The notes beneath the pieces are model-generated. The model was given only the letters and a program-made list of their open reading frames with translations. It made no database searches and was not told the origin of the DNA. Shown in pieces: positions 62,869-64,000 of a stretch of DNA of 64,000 nucleotides. The position numbers were made by a program, and so were the translations under genes. The stretch's first letter is position 1. Every line of letters begins with the position of its first letter. Source of the stretch: Streptomyces echinatus (GTDB lineage: Bacteria > Actinomycetota > Actinomycetes > Streptomycetales > Streptomycetaceae); the NCBI RefSeq assembly GCF_014203595.1, contig NZ_JACHJK010000001.1:374582-438581 (forward strand). The letters run 5' to 3'.

Positions 62869-63792
62869 GTGACCACCGTCGCGCACCGGACGACCACCGC
62901 CCAAGCCCCCCGCACCACCCGCCCGCGCAAGGCCGCCCCCCTCCTCGGCCTTGCGTGCGCGGCGCTCGCCACGGTCGTCTGGTCCGGCAGCTTCGTCACC
63001 GCGCGCGGACTGCACGACAGCGTCCCACCCGTCCAGCACGCCTTCTGGCGCTGGGTGATCGCACTGGTGGCCGTCGCCCCCTTCGGAGCCCGGCAGGCCT
63101 GGCGGCAACGGCATCTGTTCCGGCGGCACGCCCCGTACGTCCTCCTCGTCTCCCTCCTCGGCGTCGCCGTCTACAACACCCTCGTCAACCAGGCCGGCCT
63201 GACCACCCCGGCCGCCACCATGGGCATGATCATGGCCGCCTCGCCGGTGCTCATGGCCGTGCTGGACCGGCTGGGCGGCGTACGGCTCGGCGCGCGGCGC
63301 GCCTCCGGGCTGCTCCTGGCCTGCGCGGGCGTGGCGCTGCTCGTCGGCGGCGGCGCGAGCTTCTCCGCCGGGGCCCTGTGGATGCCGGCCGCCGCCTGCT
63401 GCTTCGCCGGATACAGCGCGCTGCTGCGCCGCCGGCCGGCCGAACTCGGCGGTACCGCCTTCCTGTTCATCACGTTCCTGGCCGGCACCGTGCTGCTGGT
63501 GCCCGCACAGGCCGTCAGCCTCGTCGTGCAGGGCGGCTTCCGCCCCGCCCCCGGCACGGTCCTGCCCCTGCTCTACGTCGGCGTGGTCTCCTCCGCGCTC
63601 GCCTTCTTCGCCTGGAACAAGGCCGTCGCCCTGATCGGCGCGACCCGCGCCGGCATCGTGTACTACCTCCAGCCGGTCTGCGTGGCCCTGCTGTCCTGGG
63701 CCGTGCTGGGCGAGCACACCGGCTGGCCCCGGCTGCTGTGCCTGGCGCTGATCCTGGCCGGGGTCGTACTGGGCGCGGGTTCCCGCCGCTGA
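62869..63792 (+). CDS. EamA/DMT-family transporter, second copy
   Basis: The 307-residue protein has ten helices (first at about 26-48, LACAALATVVWSGSFVTARG; later LPLLYVGVVSSALAFFAWNKAV and ATRAGIVYYLQPVCVALLSW). GTG 62869, with GGAAAGG upstream, 39 bases after the first transporter, so they are probably one operon. It is only distantly similar to its neighbour, so not a recent duplicate. They may act separately or as a pair. Confidence 0.9.
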   Translation: MTTVAHRTTTAQAPRTTRPRKAAPLLGLACAALATVVWSGSFVTARGLHDSVPPVQHAFWRWVIALVAVAPFGARQAWRQRHLFRRHAPYVLLVSLLGVAVYNTLVNQAGLTTPAATMGMIMAASPVLMAVLDRLGGVRLGARRASGLLLACAGVALLVGGGASFSAGALWMPAAACCFAGYSALLRRRPAELGGTAFLFITFLAGTVLLVPAQAVSLVVQGGFRPAPGTVLPLLYVGVVSSALAFFAWNKAVALIGATRAGIVYYLQPVCVALLSWAVLGEHTGWPRLLCLALILAGVVLGAGSRR

Positions 63793-63848
63793 CCCCGCGC
63801 ACCGCCCGAGCCACCCCGCGCACCGCCCGAGCCACCCCGCGCACCGGG
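63792..63848. repeat. 21-bp tandem repeats after the second transporter
   Basis: The unit ACCCCGCGCACCGCCCGAGCC is repeated at 63792 (first base differs), 63813 and partly at 63834, directly at the gene stop. Confidence 0.7.
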
Positions 63849-63980
63849 CGACTCCGCGCCGGGCGACTCCGGCGGCGGAGCAGCTCCACCCGGGGAGCAG
63901 CTCCACGCACCGGGCAACTTCGCACGCGGGACGCTCCGGTGGCCCGCGGGAGCCGCGGGGACGGCGTGTAGCGTGCGCGC

Positions 63981-64000
63981 ATGGCCGAGTGGGAGCTGAG
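63981..64000 (+). CDS. Start of a further gene, cut by the window
   Basis: ATG 63981 opens MAEWEL and runs off the end. Six codons do not allow a family call. Confidence 0.4.

Overview
The window is a GC-rich actinobacterial chromosome segment, almost certainly Streptomyces. It carries a tyrosinase pair (melC1/melC2) beside a chaplin gene of the ChpG type, a dynAB-ssbB sporulation block, a surface protein with an LAxTG sorting signal, a chitosan-oligosaccharide (csn) uptake operon and many GTG/TTG starts. The gene order (melC, chpG, ssbB, pknG, csn, malQ) looks like conserved core chromosome, interrupted by one short decayed island.

Region by region. 1-6.2 kb: end of a DUF5949-like gene, a VKOR-type membrane oxidoreductase, secreted and small proteins, the tyrosinase operon, the chaplin, a DUF2087 regulator and a hydroxyacid dehydrogenase. 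6.4-12.2 kb: an accessory island ending at tRNA-Arg(TCT). It holds a frameshifted beta-helix protein, orphan proteins, a CAP-domain secreted protein with a perfect 225-bp internal duplication, and a decayed tyrosine integrase next to the tRNA 3' end. 12.5-22.6 kb: two dynamin-like GTPases, SsbB, a Cys-Gln thioester surface protein, the ABC-F factor EttA and a thioesterase. 22.6-30 kb: a MacB/FtsX-type ABC exporter with two very large permeases. 30-31.5 kb: truncated haemoglobin and a methyltransferase.

31.5-42.6 kb: a seven-gene signalling operon, read right to left: GlnX-like membrane sensor, GlnH-like binding protein, coiled-coil protein, PknG kinase, PP2C phosphatase, VWA protein and FHA protein. 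Kinase, phosphatase and FHA protein each carry two zinc-ribbon-like Cys clusters, so this looks like one physical signalling complex built on the mycobacterial GlnX-GlnH-PknG amino-acid sensor. 42.7-51.1 kb: an NCS1 permease and the csnR-E-F-G-H-K operon, with a perfect operator-like palindrome upstream of csnR.

51.2-58.5 kb: a secreted protein, a Uma2 protein, an MscS channel, an HNH endonuclease, a fold-back repeat element, a small repeat protein coupled to malQ, and malQ. 58.5-64 kb: a TetR regulator divergent from an FAD monooxygenase, separated by an intergenic region made largely of 14-bp phased repeats, then a MarR regulator divergent from two DMT transporters.

The observations most worth a second look are the 14-bp operator array at 59164-59400, the zinc-ribbon PknG operon, and the pair of related fold-back elements at 31.55 and 55.0 kb.
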